A DNA stretch of 56,498 nt from Nevskia soli DSM 19509 (GTDB lineage: Bacteria; Pseudomonadota; Gammaproteobacteria; Nevskiales; Nevskiaceae), in NCBI RefSeq assembly GCF_000711955.1, contig NZ_JONR01000033.1:1-56498 (forward strand). Reading direction: 5' to 3'. This document shows positions 43,913-51,127 of the stretch, piece by piece. Each line of letters opens with the position of its first letter. The stretch's first letter is position 1. The notes beneath the pieces are model-generated. The model had not been told where the DNA came from. It did no database searches and was given only the letters and a program-made list of their open reading frames with translations. Made by a program: the position numbers and the translations under genes.

Positions 43913-44874
43913 CCCAGACCTTCCAATTCTGTCCGCGCTGCACCAAGCCGCTGGCGATCGGCTCGGTGGACGAGGGCCCGCCGCGCCTGCGCTGCCCGGA
44001 TACGGGCTGCGGCTTCGTGCACTGGGACAACCCGGTACCGGTGGTCGCCGCCATCGTCGAGCACGAGGGCGAGGTGATCCTCGCCCGCAACCGCATGTGG
44101 CCGCCGAAGATGTTCGCCCTGATCACCGGCTTCCTGGAAAAGGACGATCCCGATCCGGCTTCCGGCGTGCTGCGCGAGGTGGACGAGGAACTGGGCCTGA
44201 AGGGCCGCGTGACGGAGTTCATCGGCCACTATCCGTTCCAGCGCATGAACCAGATCATCATCGCCTATCACGTCGTCGCGGCGGGCGAGATCGTGCTCGG
44301 CGAGGAGCTGGTCGAATACAGGAAAGTGGCGCCGGACCAGCTGCGCCCCTGGCCGGCCGCGACCGGCCTGGCCCTGCGCGATTGGATGATCCGCCGCGGC
44401 CTCACCCCGCTGCCGTTCGAGAACGAGCCGATCAAGCAGATCCAGAATCTGCGCATCATCGACGACCGCCTCGCCACCGCCGGCCAGCCCAGCGCCGAAC
44501 AGTTCCGCGCGGTACGCAGCGGCGGCTACCAGAGCGTGATCAACCTGCTGCCGGCCGATTCGATATCGGCCGTGACGGGAGAACAGGCCGCCGTGGAAGA
44601 GCAGGGTCTGCGCTACCACCACCTGCCGGTGGTGTGGGAAGCGCCGACGGCCGAGGATTTCGCCCGCTTCTGCGCCCTGATGCAGGCCGAGAGCGACCGC
44701 CGCATCTTCGTGCACTGTGCCGTCAACAAGCGCGCCTCGGCCTTCGTCTTCCTCTACCGCGTGCTGCGCCTGGGCGTGGCATACGAGGTCGCGGCGCGCG
44801 ACCTGCTCGCGGTGTGGCAGCCGGACGCGGTGTGGAGCAGATTCATCGAGGAGCGGCTGGCTGCTGCGGCCTGA
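43909..44874 (+). CDS. Fusion of zinc-ribbon Nudix hydrolase and PTP-like phosphatase
   Basis: 321 residues in two parts. Residues 1-165: zinc ribbon FCPRC...RCPDTGC and a Nudix domain with GFLEKDDPDPASGVLREVDE and EELGL; the usual GX5EX7REUXEEXGU is one residue longer and has Asp where Glu is expected. Residues 175-321: a DUF442/TIGR01244-type phosphatase-like domain, LRIIDDRLATAGQPSAEQF and HCAVNKRASAFVFLYR with Cys270 and Arg275 (Cx4R instead of Cx5R). The Nudix half resembles NudC-like NADH/RNA-decapping enzymes; a combined role is unknown. Cytoplasmic. Confidence 0.87.
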   Translation: MTQTFQFCPRCTKPLAIGSVDEGPPRLRCPDTGCGFVHWDNPVPVVAAIVEHEGEVILARNRMWPPKMFALITGFLEKDDPDPASGVLREVDEELGLKGRVTEFIGHYPFQRMNQIIIAYHVVAAGEIVLGEELVEYRKVAPDQLRPWPAATGLALRDWMIRRGLTPLPFENEPIKQIQNLRIIDDRLATAGQPSAEQFRAVRSGGYQSVINLLPADSISAVTGEQAAVEEQGLRYHHLPVVWEAPTAEDFARFCALMQAESDRRIFVHCAVNKRASAFVFLYRVLRLGVAYEVAARDLLAVWQPDAVWSRFIEERLAAAA

Positions 44875-45020
44875 CTGGGAGCGCCGAGCAGGTGTAGGGA
44901 CAAACGAATCCTTATTGTCAGCAACGTGCCAGGTAGAGACATTCGGCTCGTTAAGTTCGCTGCCGAATAGCTGCCAGATAAATGGTCAAAGCTGAAGCTG
45001 AGCGTCGCAATACGGATATG

Positions 45021-45719
45021 TCATGGGGTCGTGGACGTATCGAACAGCACCCCATCAATGTAAGCGTGGATTCGGACCTTGATTTGATCTGCCCCCTCAC
45101 CCTGATGGTCTGGATATGGAGTTATTCGTTTGCCATCTTTCACCAAATCTAAGCCAGTGCTATATGCATCTGAGTAACGCCTAATTTCCCGGGGCGGAAC
45201 CCAGGGGGAAGGCACAGCTAATAGTGCATTTTCTAAGCAGTGAAATTTTGCCGTCTGCTCGGGTGTGGCAACTAAGACCGTGACGATCTGAGCGCTGTGA
45301 TCAGCTGTTCGAACTTTTCTAACGGCGTTTGGATTTAATGGTCGGCGCAGGGAGATGGACACAATAGATGCGTCCGGCTTCCATGCAGGGTTGTTTGGGG
45401 CATAGAGAGTCTCCGTTTCAAAGAAGAGTCCTCTATCTTCGTCGTAGCCCCAATCTCCCGATGCAGCTTCGCCGTAAGGCCCCTCTAGACCGCCAACTTC
45501 CCCGCCTACTGCTCCGTTGCGCGTTTCGTCCGCTTCGATGGGTATCCTGGTATAGCCCATTGTGTCGGGGCTAACGTAGGGGATTGTGGGCGCCACAATT
45601 TTTGAGGGATTCGTTTCGAATGGTCCCCGTGGACAGTCCGCCGGGTGTCCGGGCAAAATCGCGCATGCTGCCAAACAGATCAGCGAGGCCGAGGCCGCCA
45701 TTGAGGATGTTCTTAACAA
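45021..45719 (-). CDS. Hypothetical lipoprotein in an AT-richer island
   Basis: 232 residues from a TTG at 45719, seven bases after AGGGAG; an ATG six codons on is an alternative. N-terminus with lipobox SLICLAAC. The mature part has Gly/Tyr-rich (GGEVGGLEGPYGEAASGDWGYDE-like) and beta-type segments; three further Cys residues occur. No family recognised. DNA composition is near half G+C, clearly lower than the flanks, indicating acquisition. A 32-base segment upstream resembles one upstream of the DUF4288 gene. Confidence 0.7.
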   Translation of the reverse strand: MLRTSSMAASASLICLAACAILPGHPADCPRGPFETNPSKIVAPTIPYVSPDTMGYTRIPIEADETRNGAVGGEVGGLEGPYGEAASGDWGYDEDRGLFFETETLYAPNNPAWKPDASIVSISLRRPLNPNAVRKVRTADHSAQIVTVLVATPEQTAKFHCLENALLAVPSPWVPPREIRRYSDAYSTGLDLVKDGKRITPYPDHQGEGADQIKVRIHAYIDGVLFDTSTTP

Positions 45720-45760
45720 GGACGACTCCCTAATGCACCTAATAGACAGCCTGCCCGAAA

Positions 45761-45792
45761 GCTGACGCTCGCGACCGACCGCTCAGGGCCGA
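45761..45792. repeat. Shared leader segment, copy A
   Basis: 26 of 32 bases identical to 46195-46226, including TTCGCGACCGACC-like core (GCTCGCGACCGACC). It lies about 40 bases upstream of the lipoprotein start in the gene orientation. Confidence 0.65.
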
Positions 45793-45825
45793 ACGCAGCC
45801 TCTTGGCGCCGAATCGAGGCCAGAA

Positions 45826-46146
45826 TCATTCTGGATGATACTCGTAGCGCAGGTAGCGGGTTGCGTAGAACTGAACAAGCGACTCTCTGGCTTCAAACAT
45901 CTCTGACCATACCTCGGCCCCGTCGGCCAAAGCCACGTCATCCAATAGATATAAGATTAATTCCGGATGGCGTTCGTAAGTCACGTCTCTGCGGCTATGA
46001 CAGTAAGCCTCCGCTTCGGCTCGCGCTTTTATTTCGGCATCGCTCTCCGACTGAGCAGCAAATGCAACTACTCTTTCCTCAAAAACATTTGTGCCATCCG
46101 ATTTCTGACCCCACAGATAAACCGAGCGGCCAGCGTACCAATTCAT
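45826..46146 (-). CDS. DUF4288 domain protein
   Basis: 106 residues from ATG 46146 with GGGAG nine bases upstream. The opening MNWYAGRSVYLWGQKSDGTN, FEERVVAFAAQSESDAEIKARAEAEAY and the terminal YLLDDVALADGAEVWSEMF are the DUF4288 pattern as I remember it. No signal peptide. DUF4288 proteins are small, function unknown, often in variable regions; some look immunity-like but nothing shows that here. AT-rich relative to the chromosome. 106 bases upstream of the lipoprotein gene on the same strand. Confidence 0.75.
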   Translation of the reverse strand: MNWYAGRSVYLWGQKSDGTNVFEERVVAFAAQSESDAEIKARAEAEAYCHSRRDVTYERHPELILYLLDDVALADGAEVWSEMFEARESLVQFYATRYLRYEYHPE

Positions 46147-46194
46147 TGAGCTACTCCCGGCAAACGGATGTTGCTTCAATTCTATTTCCACGAA

Positions 46195-46226
46195 GCTGCC
46201 GTTCGCGACCGACCCCCTCGGGCCGA
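46195..46226. repeat. Shared leader segment, copy B
   Basis: Copy of the 45761-45792 segment, about 50 bases upstream of the DUF4288 start. Confidence 0.65.
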
Positions 46227-46363
46227 TTTGCGCCAATCACGAAAGATCTCACCGCGGGTGCAGCAGTCAATCTGAGCCAGGCAATTCTCCGCACGGCAAG
46301 CGCGTGATATATAAGCTTAGGCCACCGATTTCGGGCTGTCCCTATGGCAAGGCGGGGTGCGGC

Positions 46364-47812
46364 TTACTGGCGCGCGGCCGCCGCTTCCGGGAAGACGATG
46401 CTCGCGCTCAGTCCGCGCCCGCCCAGCCCGTCGCCCAGGGTCAGCGTGGCGCCGTGCGAGCGCACGATCTCCTGCACGATGGCCAGGCCCAGGCCGCTGC
46501 CGTCGCTGCCGCTGCGGTCCACCCGGTAGAAGCGCTTCAGCGCCTGTTCCCGCAGCGGCGCCGGGATGCCGGCGCCGTCATCGACGACGCGCATGCAGGG
46601 TTGCGGCTGCGCCGCCACCTCGATCGACAGGTGACCGCCGCCGGGGTGGTACTTGATGGCGTTGTCGATCAGGTTGTTGAGCGCTTCCGCCAGCAGCAGG
46701 CCGTTGCCGCTCACCGCCACCGCCTGCTGCGGCACGGCCAGGCTGATATCGATGTTCCGGCGCAGGGCCCGCGGCACCCACTCGGCGCCCACCTCGCGCG
46801 CCAGCCTCGACAGGTCGACCCGCTCGAACGGCGTGGTGGCGATGGCGTCGGGCTCGGAACGGGCCAGCAATAGCAATTGGTTGGACAGGCGGGTGACGCG
46901 CTCCACCGCGCGCGCGCATTCCTGCAACACCGGGATCACGCTATTGCCGGCGCTGTTGCCGGCATTGCCATGACCGGCATCCTGCAGCGCCTGCTCCATG
47001 TTCAGCTTGAGCGAGGTCAGCGGCGTGCGCAGCTGATGGGCGGCATCGGCGACGAAGCGCCGCTGCGCCGCCAGCGCGCTTTCCAGGCGGGTCAGCAGAT
47101 CGTTCAAGGCCAGCGCCAGGGGCTGGACCTCCTGCGGCACGTCGTCGACGGCAATCGGCTGTGGACGGCGATGATCCTGCGCCTGCAGGCGCTCCGCCAG
47201 CCGGCCCAGCGGCGCCAGGCCGCCGCGGATGCCGAACCACAGCATCAGGCTCGCGGCACCGATCAGCACGATCTGCGGCAGCAACACGCTGGCCAGGATT
47301 TCACGCGCCAGCTTGCGGCGCTTGTTCTGCGTTTCGGCCACCTGCACCGTCACCGCTTCGCCGAAGCGATCGGCGGGCAGTTGCAGCGTGGCCACGCGCA
47401 CCGCGCGGCCGTCGATGACGGCGTCGAACAGGCGCGCGCCCTGGTAGTCGACCGCGCCGTCCGGGTTCTCCGGCGTCGCCGGAAAATCGCTCTGGCCGGC
47501 GATGAAGCCGCTGCTGGAGCCGGAGACGCGGTAATAGGTGGTATCCGAAACATCCCACACGAACAGGCGCACGGCCGATTGCGGCAGGTCGAGGATCACG
47601 CCGTGATCGGTGCGCTCCACCACCAGCGCCAGCGACTTGGCCGAATCGAACAGCCAGCCGTCGTACACCGTGTTGGCGTAGTGCAGGGCGAAGGCGTAGC
47701 AGGCGCCGCCGCCGATGGCGAACAGCACCAGCAGGGGCGCCAGCAGCAGGCGCAGGAAGCGCCGGCGCAGGCTTTCGGCGGTTGCGCCGGTGGAACCGGC
47801 CGAACCGTCCAG
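46364..47812 (-). CDS. Sensor histidine kinase (QseC/TctE-like), partner of the 47817 regulator
   Basis: About 482 residues if translation starts at the CTG at 47812. TM1 includes LRRRFLRLLLAPLLVLFAIGGG, a periplasmic loop with GVILDLPQSAVRLFVWD, TM2 (ILASVLLPQIVLIGAASLMLWFG), HAMP, HisKA with AAHQLRTPLTSLKLNMEQ, then DNAIKYHP and VVDDGAGIPAPLREQALKRF with GSGLGLAIVQ. Start codon inferred: the first GTG (47728) falls in the middle of TM1; the CTG has AGGGA seven bases before it and lies 4 bases after the regulator stop. Regulates, by position, the divergent RND exporter operon. Confidence 0.9.
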   Translation of the reverse strand: MDGSAGSTGATAESLRRRFLRLLLAPLLVLFAIGGGACYAFALHYANTVYDGWLFDSAKSLALVVERTDHGVILDLPQSAVRLFVWDVSDTTYYRVSGSSSGFIAGQSDFPATPENPDGAVDYQGARLFDAVIDGRAVRVATLQLPADRFGEAVTVQVAETQNKRRKLAREILASVLLPQIVLIGAASLMLWFGIRGGLAPLGRLAERLQAQDHRRPQPIAVDDVPQEVQPLALALNDLLTRLESALAAQRRFVADAAHQLRTPLTSLKLNMEQALQDAGHGNAGNSAGNSVIPVLQECARAVERVTRLSNQLLLLARSEPDAIATTPFERVDLSRLAREVGAEWVPRALRRNIDISLAVPQQAVAVSGNGLLLAEALNNLIDNAIKYHPGGGHLSIEVAAQPQPCMRVVDDGAGIPAPLREQALKRFYRVDRSGSDGSGLGLAIVQEIVRSHGATLTLGDGLGGRGLSASIVFPEAAAARQ

Positions 47813-47816
47813 GGGC

Positions 47817-48488
47817 TTATCCCTGCGGATGCTGCAGCAGGTAACCGAAGCCGCGCACCGTGCGCAGTTCCACCTCGGTGCCTTCCAGCTTCTTGCGCAG
47901 GCGATGCACGTAGAGCTCGATGGCGCCGTCGGTGAGCGCTTCGTCCCAGTCGCACAGGTGCTCCTGGATCTGCGCCTTGCTCACCACGCGGCCGCGGCGC
48001 AGCAGCAGCATTTCCAGCACACCCAGTTCGCGCGGCGACAACTCCAGCGGCACGTCGCCAGCATAGGCGCGCCGTTCCGCCAGATCGAAGCGCAGGCCGC
48101 CGACGCCGATGTCGCCGCCGGACTTGGCGATGGCGCGGCGCGCCACCGCGCGGATGCGCGCCTGCAGTTCCACCATCTCGAACGGCTTGACCAGGTAGTC
48201 GTCGGCGCCGAGGTCGAGCAGGCGCACGCGGTCGTTCAGTTCGTCGCGCGCCGTCACCACCAGCACCGGGGTGTGGTTGTCCTGCGCGCGCATGGCGCGC
48301 AGCAGGGTGCCGCCGTCGCGGTCGGGCAGGCCCAGGTCGAGGATCACCAGCGCGTAGTCGACCGCGCGCAGGGCCTGCTCCGCGTCGCGGGCGGTGCCGT
48401 AAATGTCGACCACGTCGCCGGCGCGGCGCAGGGCGCGCCCCAGGCTTTCGGCAATCTGTACATCGTCTTCGATCAATAGCAGGCGCAT
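47817..48488 (-). CDS. OmpR-family response regulator of the RND exporter locus
   Basis: 223 residues. Receiver with LLIEDDVQIAESLGRAL, Asp in LVILDLGLPDRDGG, KPFEMVELQARI, and the wHTH domain LSPRELGVLEMLLLRRGRVVSKAQI, SDGAIELYVHRLRKKL-like (here TDGAIELYVHRLRKKL) and RTVRGFGYLLQ. It belongs to the QseB/PmrA/TctD subgroup. It is divergent from the exporter operon with a 175-base shared region that holds a perfect inverted repeat, and it precedes its kinase by 4 bases. Confidence 0.94.
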   Translation of the reverse strand: MRLLLIEDDVQIAESLGRALRRAGDVVDIYGTARDAEQALRAVDYALVILDLGLPDRDGGTLLRAMRAQDNHTPVLVVTARDELNDRVRLLDLGADDYLVKPFEMVELQARIRAVARRAIAKSGGDIGVGGLRFDLAERRAYAGDVPLELSPRELGVLEMLLLRRGRVVSKAQIQEHLCDWDEALTDGAIELYVHRLRKKLEGTEVELRTVRGFGYLLQHPQG

Positions 48489-48542
48489 GGCCTCTCTCCC
48501 GGCGGATAAGCCTGTGGGCGCTGGCTGTTCGCGGCGCCCACG

Positions 48543-48559
48543 GGTAAGCGTAGCTTACC
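48543..48559. promoter_or_regulatory. Perfect inverted repeat, candidate regulator operator
   Basis: GGTAAGC-GTA-GCTTACC lies between the regulator start (48488) and the exporter start (48664). OmpR-family regulators usually bind direct repeats or short palindromes in such shared regions; the 3-base spacer suggests one dimer. This is a sequence-based proposal. Confidence 0.5.
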
Positions 48560-48663
48560 GTCTGACAGCGGGGGGAGTCGTAAGGTCCGAGAAAGCAGTT
48601 GCGCATAGCCTGCGCGCCGAAAGCCAGCCTTGTCCCAGGCCGGAAGTTGAGCTGCCTGTTCTC

Positions 48664-50001
48664 ATGCGCCGAACCCACCCGCCAATCCGCCGCCACCTCC
48701 GCCCGCAATTCCCGGTGGCGCTGGTGCTGGCCGGCCTGCTGCTGGCGGGCGCCGCCATCGCCGATACGGGCGTCGCGGCTCCGGCCGGGGCCTGGACCCT
48801 GGACGACCTGGTGACGGCGCTGAAGCAGGACAATCCCCAGCTGCGGCAAGCGCGGCAGGACTACCTGGCGGCGCGGCTGTCGGTTCCCCAGGCCGAAGCG
48901 TTGCCGGCGCCGCAGTTCAGCCTGCTGGAACAGGCGAACACCGGCGGCCCCTTCGACTTCAACCGCAACTCCGGCTTCTACGCCTACTACAACTTCAGCC
49001 AGCCGCTGCTGTGGCCGGGCAAGCGCAGCCTGGCGGCGGACATCGCCCGGGCCCAGGCGGAGGCGGTGGGGCGGCAGTACGACAGCCTCGAACTGCAACT
49101 GGTGTCGCAACTCAAGCTGGCCTACTACCAGCTGATGGCCCTGCAGGACCAGCTGCACTTCACGGACCAGGACCTGCAAAGACTGGAGCAGATCAAGGCC
49201 ATCGCCAAGGTCCGCTACGCCAACAACGCCGCGGCCTATGTCGAATTCCTCAACGCCCAGGTGGCCGTCGGCGGCCTGCAGAACGGCCGCTACGCCCTGG
49301 ACAAGCAGGTGCAGGGCGCCCGGGAGCAGCTCAACACCCTGCTCGGCCGGGCTTCGCAGACGCCCTTGCAGGTGCAGGACCAGCAGGACAGTCCGCACCT
49401 GCCGGCGCAGCCCCTGGACCGCCTGATCGAGCTGGCGCAGAAGAACAACCCGGCCATCGCCGGCGGCGAGTTCCAGGTCGAGGCGGCGGACAAGGGCGTG
49501 GCCCTGGCGCACAAGTCGTTCTGGCCCGATTTCCAGCTCAGCGCCGGCACCTACGCCGATCCCTCGGTAGTGCAGTTGCAGACCATGCGCATGTATTCCC
49601 TGGGCATCAGCTTCAACCTGCCGAGCTGGGGGTTCGCCAGGGAGAAGGCCGGCCTGGGCCAGGCGCAGGCCCAGCTCGAGGCGGCGCGGGCGGGGCAACA
49701 AGCCAACCTGCAGCAGGTCGACCTCGGCGTGGCCAACGCCTACCACAGCCTGGAAACCGCCCTGCGCCAGCTCGGCTTCACCCGCGACCAGCTGCTGCCG
49801 CAGGCGCAGATGGCCTACCGGCTGGCGCTGGACAGTTACGGCAGCAGCGGCAGCCCTGGCGGGACCGGTTTCTCCGACCTGCTGACCGCGCAAACCGGCC
49901 TGCGCGATACCGAGCTGAGCCTGATCCAGGCACAGGACGCCGCCGTGCAAGCCTACGTTTCACTCGCCGCCGCCATCGGCAAAGACCCGGACGTTCCCTG
50001 A
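48664..50001 (+). CDS. TolC/CzcC-like outer-membrane efflux protein
   Basis: 445 residues from ATG 48664. Signal peptide FPVALVLAGLLLAGAAIA, no lipobox Cys. OEP repeat structure: LDDLVTALKQDNPQLRQARQDYLAARLSVPQAEALPAPQFSL in the first half and LDRLIELAQKNNPAIAGGEFQVEAADKGVALAHKSFWPDFQLSAG in the second; the Gln-rich coiled coils follow. It is the outer-membrane factor of the tripartite exporter. The stop lies just before the adaptor ATG (1 base). Confidence 0.92.
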   Translation: MRRTHPPIRRHLRPQFPVALVLAGLLLAGAAIADTGVAAPAGAWTLDDLVTALKQDNPQLRQARQDYLAARLSVPQAEALPAPQFSLLEQANTGGPFDFNRNSGFYAYYNFSQPLLWPGKRSLAADIARAQAEAVGRQYDSLELQLVSQLKLAYYQLMALQDQLHFTDQDLQRLEQIKAIAKVRYANNAAAYVEFLNAQVAVGGLQNGRYALDKQVQGAREQLNTLLGRASQTPLQVQDQQDSPHLPAQPLDRLIELAQKNNPAIAGGEFQVEAADKGVALAHKSFWPDFQLSAGTYADPSVVQLQTMRMYSLGISFNLPSWGFAREKAGLGQAQAQLEAARAGQQANLQQVDLGVANAYHSLETALRQLGFTRDQLLPQAQMAYRLALDSYGSSGSPGGTGFSDLLTAQTGLRDTELSLIQAQDAAVQAYVSLAAAIGKDPDVP

Positions 50002-50002
50002 C

Positions 50003-51118
50003 ATGAAAACCTGGCTCTACATCCTGGTGCCGGCGCTGCTGGCGCTCGCCATCGGCTACGGCGCCGGGCGGCATGCGGCCACGGCGCCCACAAACTCCAC
50101 CTCCGCAGCGGAAAAAGCCGCCGATGCCGCGGCCACCACTCCCGATGCGGCCAAGCCCGCCCAGGCCTTCAACCCCGACTTCGTCAAAACCGTCCTGCCG
50201 CAGTCGCGCACCGTTCCCGACACCATCGCCGTGACCGGCAAGCTGGCGCTGGACCGGCAGCGCGTGCACATCGCCGCCGCCCGCGTCGCCGGTCGCCTCG
50301 GCCGCGTCTTCGTGTTCGAGGGCGAATCGGTGAAGGCCGGCCAGCCGCTGGCCGAAGTCTACAGTCCGGACTTCATCTCCGCCGAGAACGAATACCTGCT
50401 GGCGCGGCATTTCCGCGACGCCCTGGCCCAGGGCGGCTCGGACGCTACGCTGCGCGATGACGCGGCGGAAACCTTCCTCGCCGCCACCAACCGTCTCAAG
50501 GTGCTGGGCGCGGCCGATGCGGATATTGCCGGTCTCGATCGCAGCGGCCAGGCCGAACAATACCTGTTGGTACGCGCTCCGATCGGCGGCGTGGTGATGC
50601 AGCGCAACGTCGACGCCGGCGGCTACCTCAACATCGGCGACAGCCTGATGACGGTGGCCGACACCTCCACGCTGTGGCTGTACTTCAACAGCTACGACAG
50701 CGACTACGCCGCGCTGAAGCTGGGCCAGCCGCTCGACTTCCAGAGCAGCTCCCTGCCGGGCCGCAGCTTCAGCGGCCGCGTCAGCTTCATCGCGCCCACC
50801 ATCGACCCGGCCACGCACACCCTGCCGGTGCGCTGCGACATTCCCAATCCGGATAGGCTGCTACGGCCCGAGATGTTCGTCAGCGGCAAGCTCGGCACCG
50901 GCGAGCGCACCGCGCTGGTGGTGCCGCGCAGCGCGGTGATCCGCGTGCGCGACCAGGACTACGTCTTCGTGCAGCAGGGCGGCAAGCAGTACCACCGCCT
51001 GCCGGTGCAGGGCCATGCCCTCGACGATACGGAGTACGCTGTCGTCACCGGGCTCGACGCCGCCACGCCGGTGGTCAGCGAAGGCGCGGTGCTGCTCAAC
51101 CAGGTCAGCGGTTCCTAG
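50003..51118 (+). CDS. RND efflux periplasmic adaptor (CusB/CzcB type)
   Basis: 371 residues. N-terminal anchor (WLYILVPALLALAIGYGAG), then an Ala-rich linker, lipoyl-barrel part GRLGRVFVFEGESVKAGQPLAEVYSPDFISAENEYLLARH, and beta-barrel part TSTLWLYFNSYDSDYAALKLGQPLDFQSSS with RCDIPNPDRLLRPEMFVSGKL. No Met-rich N-terminal metal-binding tail as in CusB. It joins the RND pump to the outer-membrane factor. The pump ATG is 9 bases after its stop. Confidence 0.93.
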   Translation: MKTWLYILVPALLALAIGYGAGRHAATAPTNSTSAAEKAADAAATTPDAAKPAQAFNPDFVKTVLPQSRTVPDTIAVTGKLALDRQRVHIAAARVAGRLGRVFVFEGESVKAGQPLAEVYSPDFISAENEYLLARHFRDALAQGGSDATLRDDAAETFLAATNRLKVLGAADADIAGLDRSGQAEQYLLVRAPIGGVVMQRNVDAGGYLNIGDSLMTVADTSTLWLYFNSYDSDYAALKLGQPLDFQSSSLPGRSFSGRVSFIAPTIDPATHTLPVRCDIPNPDRLLRPEMFVSGKLGTGERTALVVPRSAVIRVRDQDYVFVQQGGKQYHRLPVQGHALDDTEYAVVTGLDAATPVVSEGAVLLNQVSGS

Positions 51119-51127
51119 CCGCGCCCG

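Noticed and set aside
45761..46226. Integron attC sites at the island
   Set aside because: No GTTRRRY core, R'/R'' pairs or integrase gene could be seen; only a shared 32-base segment.
47596..49950. Long minus-strand frame spanning the regulator and outer-membrane factor genes
   Set aside because: It overlaps the sensor kinase, regulator and OMF genes out of frame and lacks any recognisable motif.
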